Notes: generated by a model not told the origin, from the letters alone. A stretch of DNA of 64,000 nt from Caulobacterales bacterium (GCA_019510435.1 JAEKKJ010000014.1:62001-126000); one strand, 5' to 3'; counted from the stretch's first letter, positions 52,573-61,788 are shown. Made by a program: numbers and translations.

Positions 52573-53339
52573 ACGGCCTTGGAGGCGGCGATCAGCGCCT
52601 CGCGCTCGCCGGGCGAGAGCCGCCGCCAGCGCCCCTCCGGTAGGTCGCCCAGCTGCAGGGGCCCGATGCGGATGCGCAGCAGATCCATGACCCGCAGCTC
52701 CACCAGCTCGCACATGCGCCGGATCTGGCGGTTGCGGCCTTCGGTGAGGACGAAGCGCAGGGTCTGGCCCTGGATGACGCTGACCTTGGCGGGGCGCAGC
52801 TTGCGGCCGTCCAGCTCCAGGCCATGGCGCAGCCGCGCCAGCGTCGGCTCGTCGATCCGCCCCGCCACCCGGACAACATATTCCTTGTCCAGCTCCGACT
52901 GCGGTCCGATCACCGCCTTGGCCAGGACGCCGTCGTTGGACAGGATCAGGAGGCCATGGCTGTCCAGGTCCAGGCGGCCGAGCGGCGGCAGGCTCATCTT
53001 GGCGTCGGGGATGATCGCGCTCTCGCCCACCAGGGCCGCGCGGGTCAGGAGGCGCACCGCCGGCGTGTAGCCCGGCTCGGGCTGGCCGGAGACGTAGCCG
53101 GTGGGCTTGTTGAGCACCGCGGTGAACCCCTCCAGCCGCCCCTCGGCCTTGTCGGTCAGGGTCAGGGTCTGGCCGGGCAGGATCTTGCGGCCGGCGTCCT
53201 CCACCCGCTCGCCATCGATATAGACCAGCCCCTCCCCGATCAGGCTCTCGGCCTCCCGGCGCGAACAGACCCCGCTCTGCGCCAGCCAGCGGTTCACCCG
53301 CTGCGGCTCGGGTTCGTCATAGGTGCGGGTCCAGGCCAT
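52566..53339 (-). CDS. 23S rRNA pseudouridine synthase, RluF-like
   Basis: A 257-residue RsuA-family pseudouridine synthase. It has an N-terminal S4 domain (QRVNRWLAQSGVCSRREAESLI), then the catalytic Asp in LGRLDLDSHGLLILSNDG and EGRNRQIRRMCELV, the latter matching RluF more than RluB or RluE. RluF modifies U2604 of 23S rRNA in E. coli; the site here is inferred. Confidence 0.85.
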   Translation of the reverse strand: MAWTRTYDEPEPQRVNRWLAQSGVCSRREAESLIGEGLVYIDGERVEDAGRKILPGQTLTLTDKAEGRLEGFTAVLNKPTGYVSGQPEPGYTPAVRLLTRAALVGESAIIPDAKMSLPPLGRLDLDSHGLLILSNDGVLAKAVIGPQSELDKEYVVRVAGRIDEPTLARLRHGLELDGRKLRPAKVSVIQGQTLRFVLTEGRNRQIRRMCELVELRVMDLLRIRIGPLQLGDLPEGRWRRLSPGEREALIAASKAVQ

Positions 53340-53500
53340 GGCGCGGTCTTAGCGCGAGGAAGCGGTTGAAGGCGAGACGGCCGCGGGGTTGAGATGGGCG
53401 GTCCGGACCGAATTGGCTGTCTCGGATAGCAATCTTGGCGAAAAAGGTTGGCAGGGCGCCGTTGCTTGTTGGCCGGGAACAAATCAGGTACACAACGCCT

Positions 53501-54004
53501 ATGTCAGACGACCCGCAATGGAACGCCGCACTCGATCCGAGGTTCTTCGATGGCCGCGTCCTCGTCGACCTTCTGGCGTGGGATTGGAATCTGAGCGTGT
53601 CGGTGGTCGGCCCATCAGGGCGGTCGAAGTCAGGTTTCCAGGGCGGACTCATCTACGGGCGAGACTTCAAGATCCAAGGCCGGGTTCGGGCTCCAGGCGC
53701 GCTGCGTGGAAAGTCTATAGAGATCACGCTTTCGCCGTTCGGGCCCAAGGTCCTGTTCGGCCGCAACGGCCTGAAAGAGATCGGGCGATTGAATGTGGGG
53801 GCGCCCGGCCAGGGCATCGACTTCGCGGCGACCCTCATGTTGCCGGAATCCGCGATCCCCAGTACGGCCACATCCCTCGCGTCCACATGGAAGCACCTCG
53901 ACCTGTGGACGTTCGAGGAGACCAACGAATGCGCCAGGATTTCCGCGTTCTCCTTTTCCGCCGCGATCCACGGAAATCTCTTGGATTGGGCCAATGGCGG
54001 CTGA
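53501..54004 (+). CDS. Unknown tandem paralogue A (beside tRNA-Arg)
   Basis: A 167-residue protein with no name I recognise. The start MSDDPQWN is chosen; no strong ribosome binding site is seen and a TTG 66 bp upstream is an alternative. It shares an ordered set of motifs with the next gene: FQGGLIY, a GR-x-x-AP segment, IxLS, IGxLN/S, an LxIP/MLPES element, and a final SFS strand, so the two are paralogues. No signal peptide or transmembrane helix. Base composition is noticeably less GC-rich than in the flanking housekeeping genes. It overlaps gene B by 11 bp. Confidence 0.65.
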   Translation: MSDDPQWNAALDPRFFDGRVLVDLLAWDWNLSVSVVGPSGRSKSGFQGGLIYGRDFKIQGRVRAPGALRGKSIEITLSPFGPKVLFGRNGLKEIGRLNVGAPGQGIDFAATLMLPESAIPSTATSLASTWKHLDLWTFEETNECARISAFSFSAAIHGNLLDWANGG

Positions 54005-54449
54005 GGAACTCCGGGACTGTCTGATCGAAATCTTGAGTTGCGACGGAGGCCTCCACCTGCTCCCCGCGCCTCGTGGCCTGCCAAGAGCACATCGGTTTCA
54101 AGGCGGGCTGATCTATTCGCCCACGATCACGATCGAAGGGCGCTTGCTCGCCCCATCCGCTTTTGAAGGAAGGCGGATGCGAATCTGGCTGTCGCAGCTC
54201 AATCCCTGGCATTTCAGTCGCACCCGGCCGGCGTATATCGGAAACCTTAGCGATCGCACCGGCGAACTTCCCGGGGCTGGGCTTGAGGCGACGCTCTACA
54301 TTCCGAAGGATGCGTGGCTTACGGCCGTCGGTTGTCTCGGCACGATCTGGCGGCGCCTCAAGCTGAACGGCGTTGAGGCCGAGGATGGCTCGATGACCAT
54401 CATCGAGTTCTCGTTCTCAACGGCCCCCAAGCTCGAGGCAAGCGGCTAG
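53994..54449 (+). CDS. Unknown tandem paralogue B (beside tRNA-Arg)
   Basis: A 151-residue protein beginning MAAEELRDCLIEILSCDGG. It repeats the architecture of paralogue A: RFQGGLIYSPTITIEGRLLAP, IWLSQLNPW, YIGNLSDRTGELPGAGLEA, LYIPKDAW and IIEFSFSTA. The predicted fold is a beta-rich single domain. Start ATG 53994 lies inside gene A, giving an 11-bp overlap and likely coupling. It ends 49 bp from the 3' end of tRNA-Arg, a typical target for integrated DNA, though no integrase or direct repeat was found. Function unknown. Confidence 0.65.
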   Translation: MAAEELRDCLIEILSCDGGLHLLPAPRGLPRAHRFQGGLIYSPTITIEGRLLAPSAFEGRRMRIWLSQLNPWHFSRTRPAYIGNLSDRTGELPGAGLEATLYIPKDAWLTAVGCLGTIWRRLKLNGVEAEDGSMTIIEFSFSTAPKLEASG

Positions 54450-54498
54450 GACGATAGCGGTCCTAACTCCAAACCGGTTGGGGCGAACTCTAGGACAC

Positions 54499-54575
54499 TG
54501 GCGCGCCCGGCAGGACTCGAACCTGCAACCGTCCGCTTAGAAGGCGGATGCTCTATCCGGTTGAGCTACGGGCGC
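54499..54575 (-). tRNA. tRNA-Arg (TCT)
   Basis: This 77-nt tRNA on the minus strand has the acceptor GCGCCCG/CGGGCGC, anticodon loop CTTCTAA giving anticodon TCT, T loop GTTCGAGTC and an encoded CCA. Its 3' end faces the unknown paralogue pair. Confidence 0.97.
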
Positions 54576-54595
54576 TGACGACGCGGCGCAGCGCG

Positions 54596-54904
54596 TCAGT
54601 GGGTCCAGGGGATTCTGCGGCCGAAGGCGAAGTTGTCGGCATAGGCCTTGATGATCCGCTTGGCCGGAGCCGGGTCCATCAGCTGGAAGGCAATGCCGTG
54701 CTGCTCGGCGTAGCGCACGGCCTCTTCCTTGGTCTCGAAGCTGAGCCGCACCTGGCTGGATTCGGTGTCGCCGGTCACGGTCCAGCCCATCAGCGGGTCC
54801 GAGCGCCGCGCGTCCTTCGGCTCGAATTCCAGCAGCCATTCGTGCGTGCGGCCCTTGCCCGACTGCATGGCGGTCTTGGACGGACGGTAGATGCGCGCGA
54901 GCAT
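54596..54904 (-). CDS. NADH dehydrogenase (complex I) accessory subunit, NDUFS4-like (ETC_C1_NDUFA4)
   Basis: A 102-residue protein with the family pattern [18 protein letters not shown] at the N-terminus, [29 protein letters not shown] and [14 protein letters not shown], ending with FGRRIPWTH. These small subunits are the alphaproteobacterial counterparts of mitochondrial NDUFS4 (18 kDa) of complex I. The start at [10 protein letters not shown] fits family length; an upstream in-frame codon would run through tRNA-Pro. It lies between two tRNA genes on the same strand. Confidence 0.92.
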   Translation of the reverse strand: MLARIYRPSKTAMQSGKGRTHEWLLEFEPKDARRSDPLMGWTVTGDTESSQVRLSFETKEEAVRYAEQHGIAFQLMDPAPAKRIIKAYADNFAFGRRIPWTH

Positions 54905-54932
54905 GCCGAAATTCCCTATCACACCCCAACGC

Positions 54933-55009
54933 TGGTCGGGGCGGCAGGATTTGAACCTGCGACCCTCTGCTCCCAAAGCAGATGCGCTACCAGGCTGCGC
55001 TACGCCCCG
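54933..55009 (-). tRNA. tRNA-Pro (TGG)
   Basis: This 77-nt tRNA has acceptor CGGGGCG/CGCCCCG, anticodon loop TTTGGGA giving TGG, T loop GTTCAAATC and encoded CCA. Together with tRNA-Arg it frames the complex I accessory gene on the minus strand. Confidence 0.97.
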
Positions 55010-55083
55010 ATGCGTTCGGAGGCCCTGCAATATGGGCGTTTTGGGCTTTGCGCAAACCTAACGGCGCCCGGCCGGCGAACAGC

Positions 55084-55464
55084 TCAGAAATCGCTCTTGC
55101 CGAAGCGCGCCAGGCCCTGGTTCACGCCGGGCGGGTCCAGGGTCGTGAGGTCCAGCTCCAGGGGCGCGCCGATCCAGTCCGCCAGGGTCGTATGGTCGGC
55201 CACGTCGTCGGCGGTCAGCGGATGGACCAGGGCGGTCAGGCCCGAGGCCTCAAGGATCGGACGAACCGCCGCCAGCCCCGCCTCCAGGAAATGGATCTCG
55301 AACTGTGAGATCGGGTGCGGCCCGGCCTGGCCGTCGCAGAGCTCGCCCACGAACAGCACCTCGGCCGCGGCCGCCAGCCGCGCCCTCAGCGCCGCGGCCG
55401 CCGGACGCTCGGCGTCGTTGTAGTAGACGTGCGCGTGGAAGGGCGCTTCGCCGGCCGTGGTCAT
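55084..55464 (-). CDS. DOPA 4,5-dioxygenase-like protein
   Basis: A 126-residue protein with the family's HAHVYYNDAER N-terminal strand, VGELCDGQAGPHPISQFEIHF with the His residues of the putative metal site, and TALVHPLTADDVADHTTLADWIG. The family's namesake fungal and plant enzymes open DOPA rings; bacterial members mostly have no known substrate. ATG overlaps the preceding thioesterase stop (ATGA). Confidence 0.85.
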   Translation of the reverse strand: MTTAGEAPFHAHVYYNDAERPAAAALRARLAAAAEVLFVGELCDGQAGPHPISQFEIHFLEAGLAAVRPILEASGLTALVHPLTADDVADHTTLADWIGAPLELDLTTLDPPGVNQGLARFGKSDF

Positions 55465-55889
55465 GCGCGCCTCTGCATCAGCTTGAAGATCCCGGTCGCC
55501 CGCACGACGTCGACTCCGCGCACATGCGCCCGGCCCTCGGCGAAGGCGACGTCCTTGGTGGCCCGGGTCATCCGCGCCTCGCCCAGCACCCAATCGCCCT
55601 GGCGCGCCATGTGCAGGAAGTCGATGGAGAGGTGGATGGTCACGGCCACCAGCCCCGTCCGATGTCCGGCCGCCGAGGCCAGCAGGCCGTCCATGAAGGC
55701 CGACAGCATGCCGCCGTGCACGATGCCGATGCCGTTGGTGTGGCGGCCGAGGGCGAAGAAGGCCTGCTCGACCGGCCCGTCGCCGGGCGCGGGCTTGTGG
55801 AAATAGGGCCCGTTGACGGTCGAGAACTGCCCGCGGCCCGCCGAGCGGATGAAGCCGGCGGGCGGCTCGGGGATGGTGTCTTCGCTCAT
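55461..55889 (-). CDS. PaaI-family hot-dog thioesterase
   Basis: A 142-residue single hot-dog fold thioesterase. It has the catalytic region GIGIVHGGMLSAFMDGLLA with the VHGG motif, followed by LVAVTIHLSIDFLH and a terminal beta strand region. It hydrolyses acyl- or aryl-CoA esters. The start MSEDTIPEPP overlaps the glutaminyl cyclase stop (ATGA), so the three minus-strand genes form an operon. Confidence 0.88.
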   Translation of the reverse strand: MSEDTIPEPPAGFIRSAGRGQFSTVNGPYFHKPAPGDGPVEQAFFALGRHTNGIGIVHGGMLSAFMDGLLASAAGHRTGLVAVTIHLSIDFLHMARQGDWVLGEARMTRATKDVAFAEGRAHVRGVDVVRATGIFKLMQRRA

Positions 55890-56680
55890 CGGCGCGGCCC
55901 CTGGGCTGAGGTCAGGCGGATCTCGTAGAGGTGCGGCCAGTTCTTGCCCGTGACGAACAGGCGATCGTGCTCGCGGTCGTAGGCGATGCCGTTGAGCACC
56001 GAGTCCGGGTCGGTGCGCCGCTGCGCTTCCGGCAGGTTGCCGAGATCGATCCAGGCCTTCACCCGGCCGCTGGCGGGGTCGATGCGGGCGATGCGGTTGG
56101 TCTGCCAGATATTGGCCAGGATCTCGCCCTTCACCCACTCCAGCTCGTTCAGGTTCATCACGGGCTGGCCATCGGCAGTCACCTTGATCCGCCGGACCAC
56201 CTTCAGCGTCCGCGGCTCCAGCACCCTCAGCACCGGCGTGCCGTCGCTCATGATCAGATGCTTGCCGTCCTGGGTCAGGGCCCAGCCCTCGCCCGGATAG
56301 CTGAACGAGCCGCGCAGGGCGAAGGACTTCAGGTCCCAGCGGAAGCCCACCTGGTCGCGCCAGGTCAGGCTGACGATTTCGCCACCCCAGTTGACGATGC
56401 CCTCGCCGAACATCTGCGGCGAGATGGCCACCGATTGCAGGACCGCCCCGTCCTTCAGCCGCACATGGCGGATGGTGGACTGGCCCTCCATGCCGGTGCT
56501 CTCGTAAAGGTCGCCGTTGAAGTAGAAGAGCCCCTCGGTGTAGGCGCGCGGATCGTGGGGATAGACGCCGCGCACTTCGGCGGTCTGGACCGGAGTCGAG
56601 CCCGCCGCAGCGAACGCTGCCGGCGCAAGCAGCGCCAGGACCAGCGACAGGACGAATCGTAGGCGCAAGCGGCGCTCCAA
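55886..56680 (-). CDS. Glutaminyl-peptide cyclotransferase (bacterial beta-propeller type)
   Basis: A 264-residue exported protein with a signal peptide (FVLSLVLALLAPAAFAAAG). It has the five-bladed propeller signatures YPHDPRAYTEGLFY, YESTGMEGQS, FGEGIVNWGGEIVSLTW, YPGEGWALTQDG, NLNELEWVKGEILANIWQTN and DSVLNGIAYD, all typical of the plant/bacterial-type glutaminyl cyclase. It cyclises N-terminal Gln to pyroglutamate in periplasmic proteins. The start is TTG. Confidence 0.9.
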   Translation of the reverse strand: MERRLRLRFVLSLVLALLAPAAFAAAGSTPVQTAEVRGVYPHDPRAYTEGLFYFNGDLYESTGMEGQSTIRHVRLKDGAVLQSVAISPQMFGEGIVNWGGEIVSLTWRDQVGFRWDLKSFALRGSFSYPGEGWALTQDGKHLIMSDGTPVLRVLEPRTLKVVRRIKVTADGQPVMNLNELEWVKGEILANIWQTNRIARIDPASGRVKAWIDLGNLPEAQRRTDPDSVLNGIAYDREHDRLFVTGKNWPHLYEIRLTSAQGPRR

Positions 56681-56729
56681 ACCTGCAGACGCCCTCCTTT
56701 GCGGCGCCGCCCGGCGGGCCGCAAGCGGC

Positions 56730-57302
56730 TCAGGCCAGGTTGGCGGCCAGGATCTCGGCGACCACCAGGCCCTTGGGTCCCTCGGCGAACCGCACCATCA
56801 CGCTGTCGCCCGGCTGGAGGTCCTCCATGCCCGATCGGCGCAGGGTCTCGATATGGACGAAGATGTCGCCCGGCTGACTGTCGCGCACCACGAAGCCGTA
56901 ACCCTTGGCGCGGTTGAACCACTTCACCTTGGCGCCCTCGAGCGGGCCGGTGGCCTGTGGCGGCCGGCGCACCGGGCGCGCGACGCTTTCGGAGCGCGGT
57001 CGCAGGGCTTCGCGGGCGCGATCGGTCGGCGTGGCGGCGCTTTCGTCCACCAGCACCACCTCGGCCACCTGCCAGCCCTTGGCGCGGCGCACCACGTCGC
57101 AGGTGATCAGCGAGCCCTCGAGGCAGCTTTCGCGACCGGAGCTGCGCAGGCTGGTGACGTGGAGCAGCACGTCCTTGAGGTCGGTCTGGCTGGGATCGTC
57201 GGGCACGATGAAGCCGTAGCCCTTGCCCGCGTCGAACCACTTGACGCGACCCGAGATGCGCACGGCAGCCGCGGCATCCACTTGCTCGAATTCGTACCCC
57301 AC
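56730..57302 (-). CDS. Twin cold-shock-domain protein
   Basis: A 190-residue protein with two CspA-type OB domains: the first with [17 protein letters not shown] (about 20-90), the second with [17 protein letters not shown] and [13 protein letters not shown] (about 120-190). Both retain the RNP1-like KGYGFI/V pattern, joined by an Arg/Pro-rich linker. The double-CSD layout is typical of Caulobacter CspC/CspD. GTG at 57302 is selected because GAGGGG precedes it at good spacing; a GTG further up adds ten residues. Confidence 0.88.
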   Translation of the reverse strand: MGYEFEQVDAAAAVRISGRVKWFDAGKGYGFIVPDDPSQTDLKDVLLHVTSLRSSGRESCLEGSLITCDVVRRAKGWQVAEVVLVDESAATPTDRAREALRPRSESVARPVRRPPQATGPLEGAKVKWFNRAKGYGFVVRDSQPGDIFVHIETLRRSGMEDLQPGDSVMVRFAEGPKGLVVAEILAANLA

Positions 57303-57443
57303 AGTTCGCCCCTCGGCGCGGCGCCCCGACACTTGGGCGACGGCCGACTATAACACTGTTCTCGTAAACCGGGAGGCGTCAATGGTGAATCGCGCGCACG
57401 ACTTCTCGCTGCGTCAAGCTCTGCACCTGAAGCTGAAGTCGCG

Positions 57444-57518
57444 TGGCAGTCCCTAGGGGAGTCGAACCCCTCTTTTCAGGTTGAAAACCTGACGTCCTAA
57501 CCGATAGACGAAGGGACC
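57444..57518 (-). tRNA. tRNA-Glu (TTC)
   Basis: This 75-nt tRNA has acceptor GGTCCCT/AGGGACT (first pair G-U), anticodon loop TTTTCAA giving TTC, T loop GTTCGACTC and encoded CCA. Confidence 0.97.
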
Positions 57519-57580
57519 GCAGGACGCGAAGGCGCGCTCTATAGACGCCTTCGTTTGGGGGCGCAAGCGGCCGAAATCAT

Positions 57581-59380
57581 CTAGATCCGGCGCGGATCGG
57601 CGACGTCCTCGATCTCGAGTTCGACGCCCTCACGGCCCTGCCAGTCGTCGGGCTTCAGGCGCCCGGCCACATGCACCGCCCCGCCCTCCTGCAGCAGCCG
57701 CCGGCCGGTCTCGGTGTCCTCGCAGCGCCAGGCCACGGCCTTCAGCTTGCCGCCCGAGCCGTCGGTCAGGGTGACGCGCACGTGGCCGCCGCGCAGGGCC
57801 ATCGGCCGCTCGACCCGCACGTCCGCGGCCGCGAAGACCGGCTCCGGATTGCCCGGCCCGAACGGCGCGAGGCGCTGGAAGTCGGTCCATAGCGCGCGAT
57901 CCGCGCCGCGGGTGGTGACCAGGGCGTCGATCTCCAGCCCGTCCGCCGCCGCGGCCACCGCCGATTCGGCGGCCAGGCGCTCGCAGAGGAAGGCGCGCAG
58001 CTCGGGAATCGCCGAAGGGCGCACCGAAAGGCCCGCCGCCATGGCGTGCCCGCCGCCGGAGAGCAGCAGCCCCTCGTCGAAGGCGGCCTGCACCGCGCGG
58101 CCCAGGTTCACGCCCGGCTGCGAGCGGCCGGAGCCCTTGCCCACGTCGGCGGCGCGGTCGATGCCGATCACCACGGTGGGCTTGCGGTAGCGCTCGCGCA
58201 GCCGGCCGGCCACGATGCCGATCACGCCGGGGTGCCAGTCGTCCTGGGCGACCACCAGGCAGGGCGCGTCGGCCTGGTTGGTCTCCTGCTCGATGTGGCG
58301 GACCGCGGCCTCCTGCACCTCGGCCTCCACCTGCTTGCGCGAGGCGTTGAGGGCGTCCAGCTCCTCCGCCAGGGCCGCCGCCTCCTCCGGGTCGTCCGTG
58401 GCCAGCAGGCGCGCGCCGAGGTCGGAGCGACCGATGCGGCCGCCGGCGTTGATCCTGGGGCCCAGCAGGAAGCCCACGTGGAAGGTCGAGGCCGGTCCCT
58501 GCCCCTTGGCCAGGGCCATCAGCGCCTTGAGGCCCGGGTTTTTCCAACCCGACATCACCTTCAAACCCTGCGCCGCCAGGGCGCGGTTGAAGCCGGTCAG
58601 CTGGGTCACGTCGCAGATGGCGCCCATGGCCGCCAGGTCCAGCCAGGCCTTGATGTCGGGCTCGGGCGCGCCGGCGAAGAGGCCGCGGCGGCGCGCCTCG
58701 CGGTTCAGGGCCGCCAGCAGCACGAACGCCACCCCCGCCGCGGCCAGGTGTCCCTGGCCCGACGTGCAGTCAGGGCGGTTTGGATTGACCAGGGCCGCCA
58801 CCGCCGGCAGCTCGCCCGCCCGCATCAGGTGGTGGTCGATCACCACCACGGGCAGGTCCAGCTCGACGGCGCAGGCCAGGGCGTCGTGCGCCGCCGCCCC
58901 GCAGTCCACCGTGATCACCAGCTCGGCGCCCTCGGCCTTGAGCCGGCGGAAGGCGGCCGGCGACGGCCCATAGCCCTCGACGACGCGGTCCGGCACATAG
59001 ACCGACAGCTCCAGCCCCATGGCCCGGAACCAGCGCACGATCTGGGCGGCGGAGGAGGCCCCGTCCACGTCGTAGTCGGCGAAGACGACGACCCGGCGGC
59101 GCGCCTCCAGGGCGTCAACGAGGATCTCCGCCGCCCGGTCCAGGTCGGCGAAGGATGACGGGTCGGGGAAAAGGGCTTTGAGCGTAGGGTTGAGGAAATG
59201 CTCGCCCGCCTCGGCCGCCACGCCCCGCGAGGCCAGCGCTCGCGCCAGGGGCTCCGAGAGGCCGTGCGCCAGCTGGTGGCGGCGCGTCAGTTCGGCGTCG
59301 GCCGGCCGCTGGCGCCACGCCCGGCCGCTGAGCGAGCGGGCGACGCCGAGGTAGCCCATGGGTGTCCCGCCGTCCGCCAT
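57581..59380 (-). CDS. recJ: Single-stranded-DNA-specific exonuclease RecJ
   Basis: A 599-residue 5'-3' ssDNA exonuclease. The DHH phosphoesterase core contains VVFADYDVDGASSAAQIV (motif I), ITVDCGAAAHDALA, VVIDHHLM (DHH motif) and DLAAMGAICDVTQL. The DHHA1 region has LLSGGGHAMAAGLSV, and an OB domain ends the protein. The start MADGGTPMGY is chosen because it follows AGGTGAAGGC. It is the last gene of the alaC-hom-glpX-recJ series. Confidence 0.95.
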   Translation of the reverse strand: MADGGTPMGYLGVARSLSGRAWRQRPADAELTRRHQLAHGLSEPLARALASRGVAAEAGEHFLNPTLKALFPDPSSFADLDRAAEILVDALEARRRVVVFADYDVDGASSAAQIVRWFRAMGLELSVYVPDRVVEGYGPSPAAFRRLKAEGAELVITVDCGAAAHDALACAVELDLPVVVIDHHLMRAGELPAVAALVNPNRPDCTSGQGHLAAAGVAFVLLAALNREARRRGLFAGAPEPDIKAWLDLAAMGAICDVTQLTGFNRALAAQGLKVMSGWKNPGLKALMALAKGQGPASTFHVGFLLGPRINAGGRIGRSDLGARLLATDDPEEAAALAEELDALNASRKQVEAEVQEAAVRHIEQETNQADAPCLVVAQDDWHPGVIGIVAGRLRERYRKPTVVIGIDRAADVGKGSGRSQPGVNLGRAVQAAFDEGLLLSGGGHAMAAGLSVRPSAIPELRAFLCERLAAESAVAAAADGLEIDALVTTRGADRALWTDFQRLAPFGPGNPEPVFAAADVRVERPMALRGGHVRVTLTDGSGGKLKAVAWRCEDTETGRRLLQEGGAVHVAGRLKPDDWQGREGVELEIEDVADPRRI

Positions 59381-59488
59381 GCCTTCACCTACCCGCCAGC
59401 GCGCACTATCGGCCGCTAGGTCGCGAGTCGCCACCCGTCCGTTTGGCCGTTGGCTGCGACAGTTTCGGACGTATGAGGCCGTGGGGCC

Positions 59489-60442
59489 TCAGACCGGCCG
59501 CTTCATCCGCACTTCGCGCACCGTGCGGGTGGCGGAGTTCATCACCAGGGTGTGGGTGTGCACGAAGCCGCCGGAGACGGTGACGCCGTCCAGCAGCGCG
59601 CCCTTGGTCACGCCGGTGGCGGCGAAGATGGCGTCCGCGCGGACCATCTCGTGCAGGTCGTACTTCTTGTCGAAGTCGGTGATGCCGACGCGGGCGGCGC
59701 GGGCGCGCTCGTCGGCGTTACGGAACACCAGGCGACCCTGGAACTGGCCCCCGACGCACTTCAGGGCCGCACAGGCCAGCACACCTTCCGGCGCGCCCCC
59801 CTGCCCCACATAGAGGTCGATGCCCGTCTCCGGGTCGGCGGTGTTGATCACGCCGGCCACGTCGCCGTCGGTGATCAGGTGGATCCGCGCGCCGGCCGCC
59901 CGCACCGAGGCGATGATGTCGGCATGGCGCGGACGGTCCAGGATGCAGACCGTGAGTTCGCTGGGCTCGACGCCCTTGGCCTTGGCCATGGCGGCGACGT
60001 TCTCGGCCGGTGTCTTGTCCAGGTCGATGACGCCGGCCGGATAGCCGGGGCCGCAGGCGATCTTGTCCATATAGGTGTCGGGCGCGTTGAGCAGGGTGCC
60101 CTTGGGCGCCCAGGCCATCACCGCCAGCGCATTGGCCATGGCCTTGGCCGTGAGCGTGGTGCCCTCCAGCGGGTCCAGGGCGATGTCGATCTTGTGCTTG
60201 CCGCCCTTGCCCACCTTCTCGCCGATGTAGAGCATCGGCGCCTCGTCGCGCTCGCCCTCGCCGATGACGATCTCGCCGTCGACGTCCAGGTCGTTGAGCG
60301 CGGTGCGCATGGCGTCCACGGCGGCCTGGTCGGCAGCCTTCTCGTCACCGCGGCCCACCAGTTGCCAGGCGGCGATCGCGGCGATCTCGGTCACGCGGAC
60401 GGCGTCGAGCACCAGGCCACGATCCAGAACTTCGGAACTCAT
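59489..60442 (-). CDS. glpX: Class II fructose-1,6-bisphosphatase GlpX
   Basis: A 317-residue class II FBPase of gluconeogenesis. Metal and substrate signatures are IVIGEGERDEAPMLY, DIALDPLEGTTLTAKAMANA (quoted in part), WAPKGTLLNAPDTYMDKIA and IHLITDGDVAGVINTA. It follows hom after 44 bp in the same direction. Confidence 0.96.
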   Translation of the reverse strand: MSSEVLDRGLVLDAVRVTEIAAIAAWQLVGRGDEKAADQAAVDAMRTALNDLDVDGEIVIGEGERDEAPMLYIGEKVGKGGKHKIDIALDPLEGTTLTAKAMANALAVMAWAPKGTLLNAPDTYMDKIACGPGYPAGVIDLDKTPAENVAAMAKAKGVEPSELTVCILDRPRHADIIASVRAAGARIHLITDGDVAGVINTADPETGIDLYVGQGGAPEGVLACAALKCVGGQFQGRLVFRNADERARAARVGITDFDKKYDLHEMVRADAIFAATGVTKGALLDGVTVSGGFVHTHTLVMNSATRTVREVRMKRPV

Positions 60443-60486
60443 CTCGTCTCCAACCCCAGCGCGGCGCTTCCGTGGCGCCTTTGACC

Positions 60487-61788
60487 CTAGATACGCGCGA
60501 TCCGCAACAACCTCGGACGGTCCAGCACCGCCGGAAGGCCTGCAATGCGCTCAACGGCGGCGGTGAGCACGGATTCGGCCACCGCATGCGTCGTCAGGAC
60601 GATCGGCACGCCCTGCGCACCCTCCGTCGGTTTCTGCAGGAAGCTCTCGATGGAGACCCCGGCCTCCGCCAGTGTCTCCGAGACCGCCGCGATCACCCCC
60701 GGCTCGTCCCTCACCAGGAACCGCAGGTAGGCGCGGCCCAGCATCTTGGACGGATCGATCGGATCGAAGGGCGCCAGGGTGTCGGCGGGCGCCTGGAAGA
60801 CCGGGCGCCGCGCACCGGCGATGACGTCGGCGATGTCGGCCGCGACCGCAGCAGCCGTGGGACCCGCGCCCGCGCCGGGGCCCTGTACGAAGATCCGCCC
60901 GATGCGCTCGCCCTCGATGAAGAGCGCATTCAGCGCCCCGCCCGCCCGGGCCAGCGGATGGTCCAGCGGCGCCAGGGTCGGATGCACCCGCACCAGGGCG
61001 CCGTGCATCGAGCGCTCGGCCGAGGCGACCAGCTTGATTCGATAGCCGAGGTCCTTGGCCATGCGGATGTCGAGCAGCTCGACCTGTTCGATCCCTTCGA
61101 TCTCCGCCGCGCCAAAGGTCGGCGCACAGCCGAAGGCCAGGGCGGCCAGGATGGTGATCTTATGGGCCGCATCGAAGCCGCCGACGTCCATGGTCGGGTC
61201 GGCTTCGGCATAGCCCAGGCGCTGGGCCTCGCTGAGCACGTCGGCGAACGAGCGGCCCGTGGCCTCCATCTCGGTCAGGATGTAGTTGCAGGTGCCGTTG
61301 AGGATGCCGGAGATCGAGTGGATCTCGTCGCCCACCAGGGCCTCGCGGACCATCTTCACGGCGGGCACGCCGCCCATCACCGCCGCCTCGAACAGCAGCG
61401 GGACGTCCATCTCTTCGGCCAGGGCCGCCAGCTCGGCGCCATGCTCGGCGATCAGGGCCTTGTTGGCGGTGACCACCGGCTTGCCGGCCTTCAGCGCCGC
61501 CTCGACCGCCGCCTTGGCCGGCCCGTCCGAGCCGCCGATCAGCTCGACGAAGATCTCCGTGGAGTCCGCCTGGGCCAGCGCCACCGGATCGTCGAACCAG
61601 GGCAGGCCCGAGATGTCGAACGGCCGCGGGCGCGAGCGCGAGCGCGCCGACACGCCGCTGACGTACGCCAAGCCGCCCGCGGGGGCGAAGGCGGGATTGC
61701 CATCCAGGAACGAGAGCAGCCCTGCGCCCACGGTGCCCAGGCCCGCGACGCCGACGCCCCAGGGCTTGCGGTCTTCCAGATCCATCAT
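60487..61788 (-). CDS. hom: Homoserine dehydrogenase
   Basis: A 433-residue NAD(P)-dependent enzyme of the aspartate family pathway. It has the Rossmann VGVAGLGTVGAGLLSFL, VVTANKALIAEHGAEL with the catalytic Lys, ILNGTCNYILTEM and YAEADPTMDVGGFDAAHK (quoted in part). The C-terminal third (from about residue 345, RFLVRDEPGVIAAVSETL) is an ACT domain conferring threonine feedback. It lies after alaC, separated by 79 bp with a palindromic repeat. Confidence 0.97.
   Translation of the reverse strand: MMDLEDRKPWGVGVAGLGTVGAGLLSFLDGNPAFAPAGGLAYVSGVSARSRSRPRPFDISGLPWFDDPVALAQADSTEIFVELIGGSDGPAKAAVEAALKAGKPVVTANKALIAEHGAELAALAEEMDVPLLFEAAVMGGVPAVKMVREALVGDEIHSISGILNGTCNYILTEMEATGRSFADVLSEAQRLGYAEADPTMDVGGFDAAHKITILAALAFGCAPTFGAAEIEGIEQVELLDIRMAKDLGYRIKLVASAERSMHGALVRVHPTLAPLDHPLARAGGALNALFIEGERIGRIFVQGPGAGAGPTAAAVAADIADVIAGARRPVFQAPADTLAPFDPIDPSKMLGRAYLRFLVRDEPGVIAAVSETLAEAGVSIESFLQKPTEGAQGVPIVLTTHAVAESVLTAAVERIAGLPAVLDRPRLLRIARI

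Noticed and set aside
53340..54575. Integrated island with attL/attR at tRNA-Arg
   Set aside because: No integrase gene and no duplicated tRNA 3' segment could be found between the pseudouridine synthase and the tRNA, so only the weaker claim of an accessory gene pair is made.
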